64,000 nt of DNA from assembly GCA_017622495.1 (NCBI GenBank), contig JAGAQY010000055.1:29637-93636 (forward strand), read 5' to 3'. Below the pieces are notes generated by a model. That model was given only the letters and a program-made list of their open reading frames with translations. It was not told the origin of the DNA and did not search any database. Position numbers and translations under genes: made by a program. Shown here in pieces: positions 20,391 through 29,310 of the stretch. Position 1 is the first letter of the stretch. Each line of letters opens with the position of its first letter. This DNA is from Bacteroidaceae bacterium. Its GTDB lineage: Bacteria; Bacteroidota; Bacteroidia; Bacteroidales; Bacteroidaceae.

Positions 20391-20771
20391 ATGGCTATAA
20401 GAATTGCTGGAGTAGACATACCTCAGAACAAAAGAGGTGAAATCGCACTGACCTATATCTATGGTATCGGTCGCAGCAGTGCAAACCAGATCCTTGAGAA
20501 GGCTGGTGTAGATAAGGATGTTAAAGTAAAGGACTGGACCGATGATATGGCTGCAGCTGTACGTGAAGTAATCGGTGCAGAGTTTAAGGTTGAAGGTGAT
20601 CTTCGCTCTGAGGTTCAGTTGAACATCAAGCGCTTGATGGATATCGGTTGCTATCGTGGTGTCCGTCATCGTATCGGCTTGCCTGTTCGTGGTCAAAGCA
20701 CAAAGAACAATGCCCGTACACGTAAGGGTCGCAAGAAAACTGTTGCTAACAAGAAGAAAGCCACAAAGTAA
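20391..20771 (+). CDS. rpsM: 30S ribosomal protein S13
   Basis: S13 (126 residues) bridges to the 50S subunit through L5. [20 protein letters not shown] and the C-terminal [18 protein letters not shown] with a lysine-rich tail are typical. Confidence 0.97.
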   Translation: MAIRIAGVDIPQNKRGEIALTYIYGIGRSSANQILEKAGVDKDVKVKDWTDDMAAAVREVIGAEFKVEGDLRSEVQLNIKRLMDIGCYRGVRHRIGLPVRGQSTKNNARTRKGRKKTVANKKKATK

Positions 20772-20795
20772 GAATTAAAAGTTGATATATAAACT

Positions 20796-21185
20796 ATGGC
20801 AAAAAAATCAGTCGTAACAAAGAAAAGAAATGTGAAGGTTGATGCAATAGGACAGCTTCATGTTCATTCATCATTCAATAACATTATTGTTTCGCTTGCT
20901 AACGGTGAAGGCGAGGTTATCTCTTGGTCTTCGGCAGGTAAGATGGGATTCCGTGGTTCTAAGAAGAACACACCCTATGCAGCTCAGATGGCAGCAGAGG
21001 ATTGCGCTAAGGTTGCTTATGACCTTGGCTTGAGAAAAGTAAAGGCTTATGTGAAGGGTCCTGGTAACGGACGTGAGTCTGCTATCCGCTCGGTACACGG
21101 AGCAGGTATTGAGGTTATCGAAATTGTTGACGTTACACCGCTGCCCCACAACGGTTGCCGTCCTCCCAAGAGAAGAAAAGTATAA
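20796..21185 (+). CDS. rpsK: 30S ribosomal protein S11
   Basis: S11 (129 residues) lies on the platform near the mRNA exit. [28 protein letters not shown] and the terminal [13 protein letters not shown] are diagnostic. The 119-base gap that follows holds no gene I can support. Confidence 0.97.
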   Translation: MAKKSVVTKKRNVKVDAIGQLHVHSSFNNIIVSLANGEGEVISWSSAGKMGFRGSKKNTPYAAQMAAEDCAKVAYDLGLRKVKAYVKGPGNGRESAIRSVHGAGIEVIEIVDVTPLPHNGCRPPKRRKV

Positions 21186-21304
21186 TATAACCTATTCCCG
21201 ACAGTTATTCCGCATTGTCTTTTTGGATTGTATTCTTCCTATCTGCAATCGCGGCTGTAGGCACTGCTGAATGAACGTTGAGAATGCTTAATTGATCAAA
21301 GAAA

Positions 21305-21913
21305 ATGGCAAGATATACTGGACCAAAAACAAAGATTGCTCGTCGATTCGGTGAACCCATCTTCGGGCCTGATAAAATTTTAGCTAAGAGAAACTTCCCT
21401 CCTGGCCAGCATGGTAACAACAAGCGTCGTAAGACCTCTGAGTACGGTCTTATGTTGGCTGAGAAGCAGAAGGCTAAGTATACATACGGTGTATTGGAGC
21501 GTCAGTTCCGCAACCTTTTCGATGCAGCTGCTCGTAAGAATGGTATTACTGGTGTGCTTCTTCTTCAGGGTCTTGAGTCTCGTCTCGACAACGTAGTGTA
21601 TCGTTTGGGTATCGCTCCCACACGTGCTGCTGCTCGTCAGCTCGTTTCTCACAAGCACATCGTGCTTAACGGCAAGGTGGTAAACATTCCTTCTTGTGCT
21701 GTTAAGCCCGGTGATGTAGTAGGTGTTCGCGAGAAGTCTAAGTCTCTTGAGGTTATTGAGGCTTCTTTGGCTGGTTTCAATCACAGCAAGTATCCTTGGA
21801 TTGAGTGGGATGAGTCAGCTAAGGCAGGTAAGTTCCTCCACGTTCCTGCTCGTGAGGATATCCCTGAGAATATCAAGGAGCAACTGATTGTAGAATTGTA
21901 CTCTAAAAATTAA
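21305..21913 (+). CDS. rpsD: 30S ribosomal protein S4
   Basis: S4 (202 residues) starts assembly of the 5' domain of the 30S subunit. It opens [20 protein letters not shown]. The S4 RNA-binding domain has [20 protein letters not shown] and the conserved [15 protein letters not shown]. The two-cysteine zinc knuckle of some S4 proteins is absent from the N-terminus. Confidence 0.97.
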   Translation: MARYTGPKTKIARRFGEPIFGPDKILAKRNFPPGQHGNNKRRKTSEYGLMLAEKQKAKYTYGVLERQFRNLFDAAARKNGITGVLLLQGLESRLDNVVYRLGIAPTRAAARQLVSHKHIVLNGKVVNIPSCAVKPGDVVGVREKSKSLEVIEASLAGFNHSKYPWIEWDESAKAGKFLHVPAREDIPENIKEQLIVELYSKN

Positions 21914-21923
21914 TAATTTATTC

Positions 21924-22916
21924 ATGGCGATATTAGCATTTCAAAAACCTGATAAAGTTATCATGTTGGAGGCCGACTCGAAGTTTGGTAAGTTCGAGTT
22001 CCGTCCCCTTGAGCCCGGTTTCGGTATTACTATCGGTAATGCCCTCCGTCGCATTCTCCTTTCTTCTTTGGAAGGCTTTGCTATCAATACCATTAAGATT
22101 GATGGTGTTGAGCATGAGTTTGCTACGGTACCTGGTGTAAAGGAAGATGTTACCAACATCATCTTGAATCTGAAGCAAGTTCGATTCAAACAGATTGTAG
22201 AAGAAGTTGAAACGGAGAAAGTAAGTATCACCGTTGAGAACGCCACAGAATTCAAGGCTGGTGATATAGGTAAGAGCCTGAGTGGATTTGAAGTGTTAAA
22301 TCCTGAATTGGTTATTTGCCACTTAGATTCCAACGCTACAATGCAGATAGAGTTGTCTATCAACAAGGGCCGTGGTTATGTTCCTTCTGAGGAAAACCGT
22401 GTGTTCTGCACAGATGTTAACACCATCCCGGTAGACTCTATCTATACACCTATCCGTAATGTCAAGTACCAGATTGAGCAGTATCGTGTAGAGCAGAAGA
22501 CTGACTACGATAAGCTCGTACTTGAAATTTCTACCGATGGTTCCATTCACCCGAAGGATGCCTTGAAGGAGGCTGCCAAGATCCTTATCCACCACTTCAT
22601 GTTGTTCTCTGACGAGAAGATTACTCTCGAAAATACAGAGTTCGACGCTAACGAAGAGTTTGATGAGGAAGTACTGCATATGCGCCAGCTCTTGAAGACC
22701 AAGTTGACCGACATGAATCTCTCTGTTCGTGCTCTCAACTGCTTGAAGGCTGCTGAGGTAGATACCCTTGGCCAGCTCGTTCAGTTCAACAAGACTGACC
22801 TCCTCAAGTTCCGTAACTTCGGTAAGAAATCGCTCACAGAGCTTGATGATTTGCTCGAGAGTCTGAATCTGTCGTTTGGAACTGATATATCAAAATACAA
22901 ATTAGATAAAGAATAA
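21924..22916 (+). CDS. rpoA: RNA polymerase subunit alpha
   Basis: Alpha (330 residues) dimerises to start RNA polymerase assembly. Its N-terminal domain contains [20 protein letters not shown]. The C-terminal domain, which contacts upstream DNA and activators, ends with [20 protein letters not shown], followed by [20 protein letters not shown]. It is ten bases after rpsD and five before rplQ. Confidence 0.98.
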   Translation: MAILAFQKPDKVIMLEADSKFGKFEFRPLEPGFGITIGNALRRILLSSLEGFAINTIKIDGVEHEFATVPGVKEDVTNIILNLKQVRFKQIVEEVETEKVSITVENATEFKAGDIGKSLSGFEVLNPELVICHLDSNATMQIELSINKGRGYVPSEENRVFCTDVNTIPVDSIYTPIRNVKYQIEQYRVEQKTDYDKLVLEISTDGSIHPKDALKEAAKILIHHFMLFSDEKITLENTEFDANEEFDEEVLHMRQLLKTKLTDMNLSVRALNCLKAAEVDTLGQLVQFNKTDLLKFRNFGKKSLTELDDLLESLNLSFGTDISKYKLDKE

Positions 22917-22921
22917 TTGAA

Positions 22922-23407
22922 ATGAGACATAACAAGAAATTCAATCATCTGGGTCGTACTGCATCCCACAGAAGTGCAATGCTCGCAAACATGGCATGCT
23001 CTCTGATCAAGCACAAAAGAATCACTACGACTCTCGCAAAGGCCAAGGCACTGAAGAAGTACGTTGAGCCTCTGATCACCAAGTCAAAGAACGACACTAC
23101 CAATTCTCGTCGTGTAGTATTCAGCTACCTGCAGGACAAGTATGCTGTAACCGAACTCTTCAAGGAGATTGCCGTTAAGGTTGGCGACCGTCCCGGTGGC
23201 TACACCCGTATCATCAAGCTCGGTTCACGTATGAGCGATGCAGCTCCTATGGCATTCATCGAACTCGTAGATTACAACGAGAATATGGCTAAGGTTGCTA
23301 AGAAGGCTACCCGTACTCGTCGTTCTAAGAAGAGTGCAGCAGCTGCTCCGGCTGTTGAAGCTCCTGCTACCGAGGCTCCTGCCGCTGAGGAAGCAAAAGC
23401 CGAATAA
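22922..23407 (+). CDS. rplQ: 50S ribosomal protein L17 with acidic tail
   Basis: L17 (161 residues). The core (about 1-120) has [20 protein letters not shown] and [21 protein letters not shown] Bacteroidetes-style extension rich in Ala, Pro and Glu (from about residue 138) is absent from the shorter proteobacterial protein. It is the last gene of the supercluster. Confidence 0.97.
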   Translation: MRHNKKFNHLGRTASHRSAMLANMACSLIKHKRITTTLAKAKALKKYVEPLITKSKNDTTNSRRVVFSYLQDKYAVTELFKEIAVKVGDRPGGYTRIIKLGSRMSDAAPMAFIELVDYNENMAKVAKKATRTRRSKKSAAAAPAVEAPATEAPAAEEAKAE

Positions 23408-23428
23408 TTCATTTATAGCTATATTACG

Positions 23429-23466
23429 AGTGAGGCGCAACGTGAGTTGCGCCTCACTTTTTTTGT
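23429..23466 (+). terminator. strong terminator of the ribosomal supercluster
   Basis: AGTGAGGCGCAA at 23429-23440 pairs perfectly with TTGCGCCTCACT at 23447-23458 across a six-base loop, followed by eight T within TTTTTTTG. Confidence 0.95.
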
Positions 23467-23507
23467 TTTTATGAAAATAACATTTCAATCAGGAAAGCAC
23501 AACGCGC

Positions 23508-23593
23508 AAAATCGCACCTGCGATTTTGCGAAATGGCAGGTGCGATTTTCGAAAAACGGACATGCGATTCATGAAAATGGCAGGTGCGATTTT
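23508..23593. repeat. three-copy inverted/direct repeat, CAGGTGCGATTTT
   Basis: AAAATCGCACCTG at 23508-23520 is the exact reverse complement of CAGGTGCGATTTT at 23537-23549, which recurs as a direct copy at 23581-23593. The units can fold as alternative hairpins. Nothing else was recognised in the rest of the 390-base gap between rplQ and the next gene. Confidence 0.7.
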
Positions 23594-23797
23594 AAGGCTC
23601 GATCACTTTGTGTTAGTTTATTATGGTATGTTGCTCAATTTTAGTCTCTGCGACGAAAACATGGGCAAAAGTTTGTGTAATAGCGGATTTTTAGCGAATT
23701 TTGTCGTTTGAATAGTCGCCAAAGGATCTATGTTTATATGGCGAATCTTAAGAATGGCGGCATAGCGCGAACAAAACAACTAAAAAAGTATAGATTA

Positions 23798-25840
23798 ATG
23801 AAAAGACAATTGACAATGTTAGCTATGGCAACAGCACTTTGCGTATCTTGCAACAATGGCAAGCAGGCCGAAGCTGAGGCAAAATTTGACTACACCAACG
23901 AATCATTTGCCGATATCCAGATGCTTCGTTACGAGGTGAAGGGATTTGACGAACTGACCCTCGACCAGAAGAAACTCGTGTATTACCTCCAAGAGGCTGC
24001 CCTGCAGGGACGCGACATCCTGTTCGACCAGAACGGACGCCACAACCTCGTCATCCGCAAGATGCTGGAGACGGTGTATACCGACTATCAGGGCGACAAG
24101 ACGACTGAGGATTGGAAGAACTTCGTGACCTACGTGAAGCGTGTATGGTTCTCGAACGGCATACACCACCACTACAGTGCCGATAAATTTGTGCCCGGCT
24201 TCTCACCCGAATTCTTCAAGCAGGCCCTGCTCGCAGTGGATGCCGCCAAGCTGCCCTTGGCTGAGGGACAAACCGTAGAGGATCTCTGCGATGAGGTGTT
24301 CCCCGCTATCTTTGACCCTGCTGTGATGGCCAAGCGCGTAAACCAGGCCGATGGTGAGGACCTCGTGCTGACCTCGGCAAGCTACTACTACGATGGCGTG
24401 ACTCAGGCCGAGGCCGAGGCTTTCTACAACAACCTGAAGGACCCCAAGGACGAGACGCCCGTGATGTATGGCATGAATAGCCGCCTCGTGAAGGAGAACG
24501 GCAAGGTGGTGGAGAAGGTATGGCATACCGAAGGCCTCTATGGCGAGGCACTCTCAAAGGTGATATACTGGCTCGAGAAGGCGCTCACCGTAGCTGAGAA
24601 CGACGAGCAGAAGGCAGTCATCGAGAAGCTCATCAAGTATTACCGCTCGGGCAGCCTCGAGGACTTTGACGACTACTGCATCGCTTGGGTGGGCGACCTC
24701 GACTCACGCATCGACTTTGTCAACGGTTTCACCGAGAGCTATGGCGACCCGCTCGGCATGAAGGCTTCGTGGGAGTCTATCGTCAACTTCAAGGATCTGG
24801 AGGCTACCAAGCGCACCGAGACCATCAGCAGCAATGCGCAGTGGTTTGAGGACAACTCGCCCGTAGACAGCCGCTTCAAGAAGGAGAAGGTGAAGGGCGT
24901 GACCGCCAAGGTTATCACCGCAGCCATCCTTGCCGGTGACCTCTATCCCTCTACAGCTATCGGCATCAACCTGCCCAACTCAAACTGGATACGCAGCGCA
25001 CACGGCTCCAAGTCGGTGACCATCGGTAACCTCACCGAGGCATACAACATGGCTGCACTGGGTAACGGCTTCAACGAGGAATTTGTATACAGCGATGTGG
25101 AGCGCAAGCTGCTCGAAGAGTACGATGCCCTCACCGGCGACCTCCATACCGACCTGCACGAATGCTTGGGCCACGGCTCGGGCAAGTTGCTCCCCGGTGT
25201 AGACCCCGATGCGCTGAAGGCTCACGGCTCGACCATCGAGGAGACCCGTGCAGACCTCTTCGGACTCTACTACCTGGGCGACCCCAAGATGGTGGAACTG
25301 GGACTGCTCCCCAACGCCGAGGCATACAAGGCTGAGTACTACGGACAGATGATGAACGGACTGATGACGCAGCTCGTGCGCATCGAGCCGGGTGCTACCG
25401 TAGAGGAGGCCCACATGCGTAACCGCCAGCTCATCGCCCGCTGGGCCTATGAGCACGGCAAGGCCGACAACGTAATCGAACTGGTGAAGCGCGATGGCAA
25501 GACCTTCGTGAAGATCAACGACTACGAGAAGCTGCGTGGCCTCTTTGGCGAACTCCTTGCCGAGATTCAGCGCATCAAGTCGGAGGGCGACTACGAGGCT
25601 GGCCGTCAGCTCGTAGAACAGTATGCCGTACAGGTAGACCAAGAGCTGCACAAGGAGATCCTTGCCCGCTACGAGGCACTGCACCTGGCTCCCTACAAGG
25701 GCTTCATCAACCCCGTATACACAGCCGTGACCGATGCTGAAGGCAACATCACCGACGTCACCATCTCGTATGACGAGAGCTACGACGACCAGATGCTGCG
25801 CTACAGCCGCGACTATGCTACGTTGCCGTACCGTAATTAA
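23798..25840 (+). CDS. dipeptidyl-peptidase III lipoprotein (family M49)
   Basis: A zinc aminopeptidase that removes dipeptides from the N-terminus of short peptides. Of several in-frame starts, 23798 gives a lipoprotein signal peptide, MKRQLTMLAMATALCVSC, with the lipid-bearing cysteine at residue 18, and a 680-residue protein of normal M49 length. The hallmark HECLGH (about 454-459, HExxGH with the extra residue typical of M49) and EETRAD (about 482-487) provide the zinc ligands and catalytic Glu. Export and lipidation suggest a periplasmic or surface role in using peptides, whereas the eukaryotic enzyme is cytosolic. Confidence 0.93.
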   Translation: MKRQLTMLAMATALCVSCNNGKQAEAEAKFDYTNESFADIQMLRYEVKGFDELTLDQKKLVYYLQEAALQGRDILFDQNGRHNLVIRKMLETVYTDYQGDKTTEDWKNFVTYVKRVWFSNGIHHHYSADKFVPGFSPEFFKQALLAVDAAKLPLAEGQTVEDLCDEVFPAIFDPAVMAKRVNQADGEDLVLTSASYYYDGVTQAEAEAFYNNLKDPKDETPVMYGMNSRLVKENGKVVEKVWHTEGLYGEALSKVIYWLEKALTVAENDEQKAVIEKLIKYYRSGSLEDFDDYCIAWVGDLDSRIDFVNGFTESYGDPLGMKASWESIVNFKDLEATKRTETISSNAQWFEDNSPVDSRFKKEKVKGVTAKVITAAILAGDLYPSTAIGINLPNSNWIRSAHGSKSVTIGNLTEAYNMAALGNGFNEEFVYSDVERKLLEEYDALTGDLHTDLHECLGHGSGKLLPGVDPDALKAHGSTIEETRADLFGLYYLGDPKMVELGLLPNAEAYKAEYYGQMMNGLMTQLVRIEPGATVEEAHMRNRQLIARWAYEHGKADNVIELVKRDGKTFVKINDYEKLRGLFGELLAEIQRIKSEGDYEAGRQLVEQYAVQVDQELHKEILARYEALHLAPYKGFINPVYTAVTDAEGNITDVTISYDESYDDQMLRYSRDYATLPYRN

Positions 25841-25841
25841 T

Positions 25842-25932
25842 AGTGAAAAGTGAAGAGGGAAAAGTGAAGAGTTGCCATTCGGACATCTAACTTTTCCCTC
25901 TTCCCTTTTCCCTTTTCCCTCTTCCCATTTCA
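25842..25932. repeat. paired heptamer arrays, AGTGAAG / CTTTTCC
   Basis: Four 7-base units (AGTGAAA, AGTGAAG, AGGGAAA, AGTGAAG) at 25842-25869 face six units of opposite polarity (CTTTTCC, CTCTTCC, CTTTTCC twice, CTCTTCC, CATTTCA) at 25891-25932. The two arms could form a long imperfect hairpin just before the next gene, in place of a standard terminator. Confidence 0.85.
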
Positions 25933-25938
25933 CTCATT

Positions 25939-26538
25939 ATGCAATCCACCATCCGCGAAATAAAGTCCAAGTTCCGTCTCTTCATGAACGGTGTCATCTC
26001 GCAGAGCTTGCGAGAGAAGGGTTTGCAGTACCGTCTCATCTTCGGCATAGAGTTGCCGCGTATTAAGGAGATAGCAGCCCAGTATGAACCCAACCACGAG
26101 CTGGCGCAAGCCCTGTGGAAGGAGGATATCCGTGAGTGCAAGATACTCGCTGCCTACCTGCAGCCTGTAGAGAGCTTCTATCCCGAGATTGCCGACATCT
26201 GGATGGAGCAGATTCACAATACCGAGTTGGCCGACTACGTCTGCATGGCCCTCTTCCGCCGCTTGCCCTATGCCTCCCAGAAGGCCTTCCAGTGGATGGC
26301 CTCGGAGAACCGCATGGAGGTGTACGTGGGCTTTCGGCTGATGACGCATCTGTTTGCCCTGTTGGGCACAGAGATGAACGATCGCAGCCGTGATGAATTT
26401 CTCGACCAAGCTACAGCAGCTATGCAAAACGATGACTATATCGTGAAGCAGGCAGCCCGCTCGGCTTTGGAACGTTATGCCTCTTGCGGTGAGGAGCAAA
26501 GCGCTGAGGTGGGGCACCTGTTGGGCGAGGGTGCTTAA
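25939..26538 (+). CDS. DNA alkylation repair-like HEAT protein
   Basis: A 199-residue, almost wholly helical protein resembling the DNA alkylation repair (AlkD-like) HEAT-repeat family of Bacteroidales: FGIELPRIKEIAAQYEPNHE, LAQALWKEDIRECKILAAYL and YVCMALFRRLPYASQKAFQW are the helical repeats. AlkD glycosylases excise bulky alkylated bases. The residues essential for catalysis cannot be placed with confidence, so it may bind DNA without glycosylase activity. No promoter was seen after the heptamer arrays. Confidence 0.65.
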   Translation: MQSTIREIKSKFRLFMNGVISQSLREKGLQYRLIFGIELPRIKEIAAQYEPNHELAQALWKEDIRECKILAAYLQPVESFYPEIADIWMEQIHNTELADYVCMALFRRLPYASQKAFQWMASENRMEVYVGFRLMTHLFALLGTEMNDRSRDEFLDQATAAMQNDDYIVKQAARSALERYASCGEEQSAEVGHLLGEGA

Positions 26539-26581
26539 AACTGACGAAACGCGGCAAGGCGCTGTCGCTAAATCTCAATAA

Positions 26582-26637
26582 AATGCAATAAATTATTGGT
26601 GTATATTGCATTTTCCCAATAAATTTATTTATCTTTG
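26582..26637 (+). promoter_or_regulatory. promoter and candidate operator of the Fur-family gene
   Basis: TATCTTTG at 26630-26637 is a perfect TAnnTTTG box, with ATTG 21 bases upstream at 26605-26608. The same stretch holds the dyad AATGCAATA (26582-26590) / TATTGCATT (26604-26612) and an ATTATTGG...CCAATAAAT dyad that spans the -33 region. Autoregulation by the adjacent Fur-type protein is inference. Confidence 0.5.
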
Positions 26638-26657
26638 CTTGCTACTTTACGTGTGGT

Positions 26658-27152
26658 ATGGACAATAGCATCAAAGAAACTGTTCGTGGAACCTTTGAGC
26701 AGTATTTGCAGAACAAAGGTTTGCGCAAGACGCAGGAGCGTTTTGCCATCCTCGATGCAATCTATTCCATAGAAGGGCACTTCACTATGGAGGAATTGGC
26801 CGACATTATGGCAGCCAACAAATTTCACGTAAGTCGAGCTACCCTGTATAATACAATGGAACTGCTCACCGATGCTCGTCTGGTTGTCCGTCATAAATTC
26901 GATAACAGCTCACAGTACGAGAAATCATACAATATGAGTACTCACTTCCATCGTATATGTATGGCGTGTGGCACAGTGGCCGAGGTTCATGACGATAAGT
27001 TGCGCGAGGTGATAGAGAATACGCACAGCCGTGGATTTACCATAGCGCACACCTCTTTATATATATATGGCGTGTGCTCGAAATGTGCAGCAGCACGCCG
27101 TCGTAGAGAAAAGAAATTGAAAGAACAGAAAAAAAATACTAGTAAATCATGA
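26658..27152 (+). CDS. Fur-family metal-dependent repressor
   Basis: A 164-residue regulator of the Fur/PerR/Zur superfamily. The winged-helix domain (about 1-85) has GLRKTQERFAILDAIYSIEG, then FTMEELADIMAANKFHVSRA and LYNTMELLTDARLV. The dimerisation domain has HFHRICMACGTVAEV and a second pair, CSKC, giving the structural zinc site. Whether it senses iron, peroxide, zinc or manganese cannot be decided from the residues alone. Its last four bases overlap purA, which couples a metal-responsive regulator to purine synthesis. Confidence 0.9.
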   Translation: MDNSIKETVRGTFEQYLQNKGLRKTQERFAILDAIYSIEGHFTMEELADIMAANKFHVSRATLYNTMELLTDARLVVRHKFDNSSQYEKSYNMSTHFHRICMACGTVAEVHDDKLREVIENTHSRGFTIAHTSLYIYGVCSKCAAARRRREKKLKEQKKNTSKS

Positions 27153-28417
27153 AAGTAGATGTATTGTTAGGTCTCCAATGGGGCGATGAGGGAAAAGGAA
27201 AAGTAGTAGACGTACTGACTCCGCGTTATGACGTGGTGGCACGCTTTCAGGGCGGTCCGAATGCAGGTCATACACTCGAGTTTGAGGGTCAGAAGTATGT
27301 GCTCCGTTCCATCCCTTCGGGAATCTTCCAGGGCGACAAGGTTAACATTATAGGCAATGGCGTGGTCCTCGACCCCGCATTGTTCAAGGCTGAGGCCGAG
27401 GCCCTCGAAGCTTCGGGTCATCCGCTCAAGGAGCGTCTCCATATCTCCAAGAAGGCGCACCTCATTATGCCTACCCACCGTGTGCTCGATGCGGCTTACG
27501 AGGCAGCCAAGGGCGATGCCAAGGTTGGTACCACTGGTAAGGGCATTGGCCCCACCTATACCGACAAGATCAGCCGCAATGGTATTCGCGTAGGCGATAT
27601 CCTTGGCGACTTTGACACAATCTATGCCAAGGCAAAGGCACGCCACGAGGATATCCTCAAAAGCATGAACTTCGAGTACGACATCACCGAGATAGAGAAG
27701 GAGTGGATGGCCGGTATCGAATATCTCCGTCAGTTCCCCTTGGTAGATAGCGAACACGAAATCAATGCCCTGCTCAAAGCTGACAAGAGCGTGCTCTGCG
27801 AGGGCGCTCAGGGTACGATGCTCGATATAGACTTTGGCTCATACCCCTTTGTGACCTCCTCGAACACCGTTTGTGCCGGTGCTTGCTCGGGTCTCGGCGT
27901 AGCCCCCAACAAGATTGGCAACGTATATGGCATCATGAAAGCCTACTGCACTCGTGTAGGTAGTGGTCCCTTCCCTACAGAGCTCTTTGACGAGACAGGC
28001 GACAAGCTCTGCACCCTCGGTCATGAGTTCGGTTCGGTTACAGGTCGTAAGCGTCGTTGCGGATGGATCGACCTCGTAGCGTTGAAGTATTCAATCATGA
28101 TTAACGGTGTTACCCACCTCATCATGATGAAGAGCGACGTGCTCGATACCTTTGAGACCATCAAGGCTTGCGTGGCTTACCGTATCAATGGTGTAGAGAC
28201 CGAGAACTTCCCCTACTCAATCGAAGGCGAGGTAGAGCCCATCTATGCCGAACTTCCCGGTTGGCAGTGCGACATGACCAAGATGACCTCTGAGGACGAG
28301 TTCCCCGAGGAGTTCAACAACTACATCTCGTTCCTCGAAGAGGAGCTTGAGGTGCCCATCAAGATTGTGTCTGTAGGCCCCGACCGCGACCAGACGATTG
28401 AGAGATATACGGAATAA
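27149..28417 (+). CDS. purA: adenylosuccinate synthetase
   Basis: Catalyses the GTP-dependent joining of IMP and aspartate, the first committed step to AMP (422 residues). The active-site segment GLQWGDEGKGKVVD near the N-terminus holds the catalytic Asp, followed by the NAGHT histidine motif and TTGKGIGPTYTDK. The start overlaps the Fur-family gene by four bases (ATGA). A long hairpin follows 32 bases after the stop. Confidence 0.97.
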   Translation: MKVDVLLGLQWGDEGKGKVVDVLTPRYDVVARFQGGPNAGHTLEFEGQKYVLRSIPSGIFQGDKVNIIGNGVVLDPALFKAEAEALEASGHPLKERLHISKKAHLIMPTHRVLDAAYEAAKGDAKVGTTGKGIGPTYTDKISRNGIRVGDILGDFDTIYAKAKARHEDILKSMNFEYDITEIEKEWMAGIEYLRQFPLVDSEHEINALLKADKSVLCEGAQGTMLDIDFGSYPFVTSSNTVCAGACSGLGVAPNKIGNVYGIMKAYCTRVGSGPFPTELFDETGDKLCTLGHEFGSVTGRKRRCGWIDLVALKYSIMINGVTHLIMMKSDVLDTFETIKACVAYRINGVETENFPYSIEGEVEPIYAELPGWQCDMTKMTSEDEFPEEFNNYISFLEEELEVPIKIVSVGPDRDQTIERYTE

Positions 28418-28449
28418 TACGGAGATAAAGTAGTTAAGAGGAGAAAGGT

Positions 28450-28504
28450 GGAGATAAATGCCAATTGTTATACGCGTGTATGTTAAGTATTGGCTTTTAT
28501 CTCC
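28450..28504 (+). terminator. long hairpin after purA
   Basis: A 16-base arm (GGAGATAAATGCCAAT, 28450-28465) pairs with ATTGGCTTTTATCTCC (28489-28504) with two mismatches. The tail is not T-rich, so it may stabilise the 3' end or belong to the inverted-repeat spacers seen elsewhere. Confidence 0.5.
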
Positions 28505-28567
28505 CTAAAACGAAGCAAAGCGAAGTATAACTACCTATTACTCCTTAACTCCAAAGAAATAGAAACT

Positions 28568-29248
28568 ATGAGCCTTATCTGGATAATCTTTTTTGGAATT
28601 TCCCTGCTCAGCTACATTGTGCAGGCCAACTTGAACCGCAAGTTCAAGAAATTCTCCAAGATACCGTTGGCCAACGGCATGACAGGCCGTGATGTGGCAG
28701 AGAAGATGCTGCGCGACAATGGTATCTACGACGTGCAGGTGACCTGTGTGAGAGGTCATCTCACCGACCATTACAACCCTGCTAACCATACCGTAAACCT
28801 CAGTAGCGATGTCTACTCATCATGTAGCGTGGCTGCAGCGGCCGTAGCCGCTCATGAGTGTGGTCATGCTGTACAGCATGCAGCTGCCTATGCTCCACTG
28901 AAGATGCGCTCGGCCTTGGTGCCCGTGGTGTCCTTCTCCTCACAGTGGGTGACGTGGATATTGTTTATTGGTATTGCAGTCATCGAGCGTTTCCCTGTCG
29001 TGATGCTGGCCGGTATCGCCCTGTTCGCACTCAGCACCCTGTTCAGCTTCATCACGCTGCCCGTGGAAATCAATGCTAGCCAGCGTGCACTTGCTTGGCT
29101 CAGCCGCTCGGGCATCACCAACTCGTATAATCATCGTGAAGCCGAGAGTGCCCTGCGCTCTGCTGCCTATACGTATGTAATAGCAGCCCTCAGCTCACTC
29201 GCCACATTGGTATATTATATAATGATATATTTGGGACGCAGAGACTAG
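28568..29248 (+). CDS. membrane zinc metallopeptidase (YugP type)
   Basis: A 226-residue integral membrane protein of the neutral zinc metallopeptidase 2 family. The start at 28568 begins at the first membrane helix (SLIWIIFFGISLLSYIVQA); the longer open frame adds only spacer-derived residues. The metal motif HECGHAVQH (HExxH, about residue 96) lies before further helices at about 120-160 and 200-222. Its substrate is unknown. It stands alone between purA and the large secreted protein. Confidence 0.88.
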   Translation: MSLIWIIFFGISLLSYIVQANLNRKFKKFSKIPLANGMTGRDVAEKMLRDNGIYDVQVTCVRGHLTDHYNPANHTVNLSSDVYSSCSVAAAAVAAHECGHAVQHAAAYAPLKMRSALVPVVSFSSQWVTWILFIGIAVIERFPVVMLAGIALFALSTLFSFITLPVEINASQRALAWLSRSGITNSYNHREAESALRSAAYTYVIAALSSLATLVYYIMIYLGRRD

Positions 29249-29310
29249 TCCCGTAGATTGAATGAACTATTTTTTTATTAACTATAATTATTAACTAAAT
29301 TACACAAACC

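Noticed and set aside
21186..21304. Small gene between rpsK and rpsD
   Set aside because: Short frames exist but none has a ribosome binding site or a conserved product; more likely an untranslated spacer.
24980..25933. 317-codon minus-strand frame opposite the dipeptidyl-peptidase gene
   Set aside because: It overlaps a clear M49 peptidase throughout; its composition is an antisense echo and it starts in a heptamer array.
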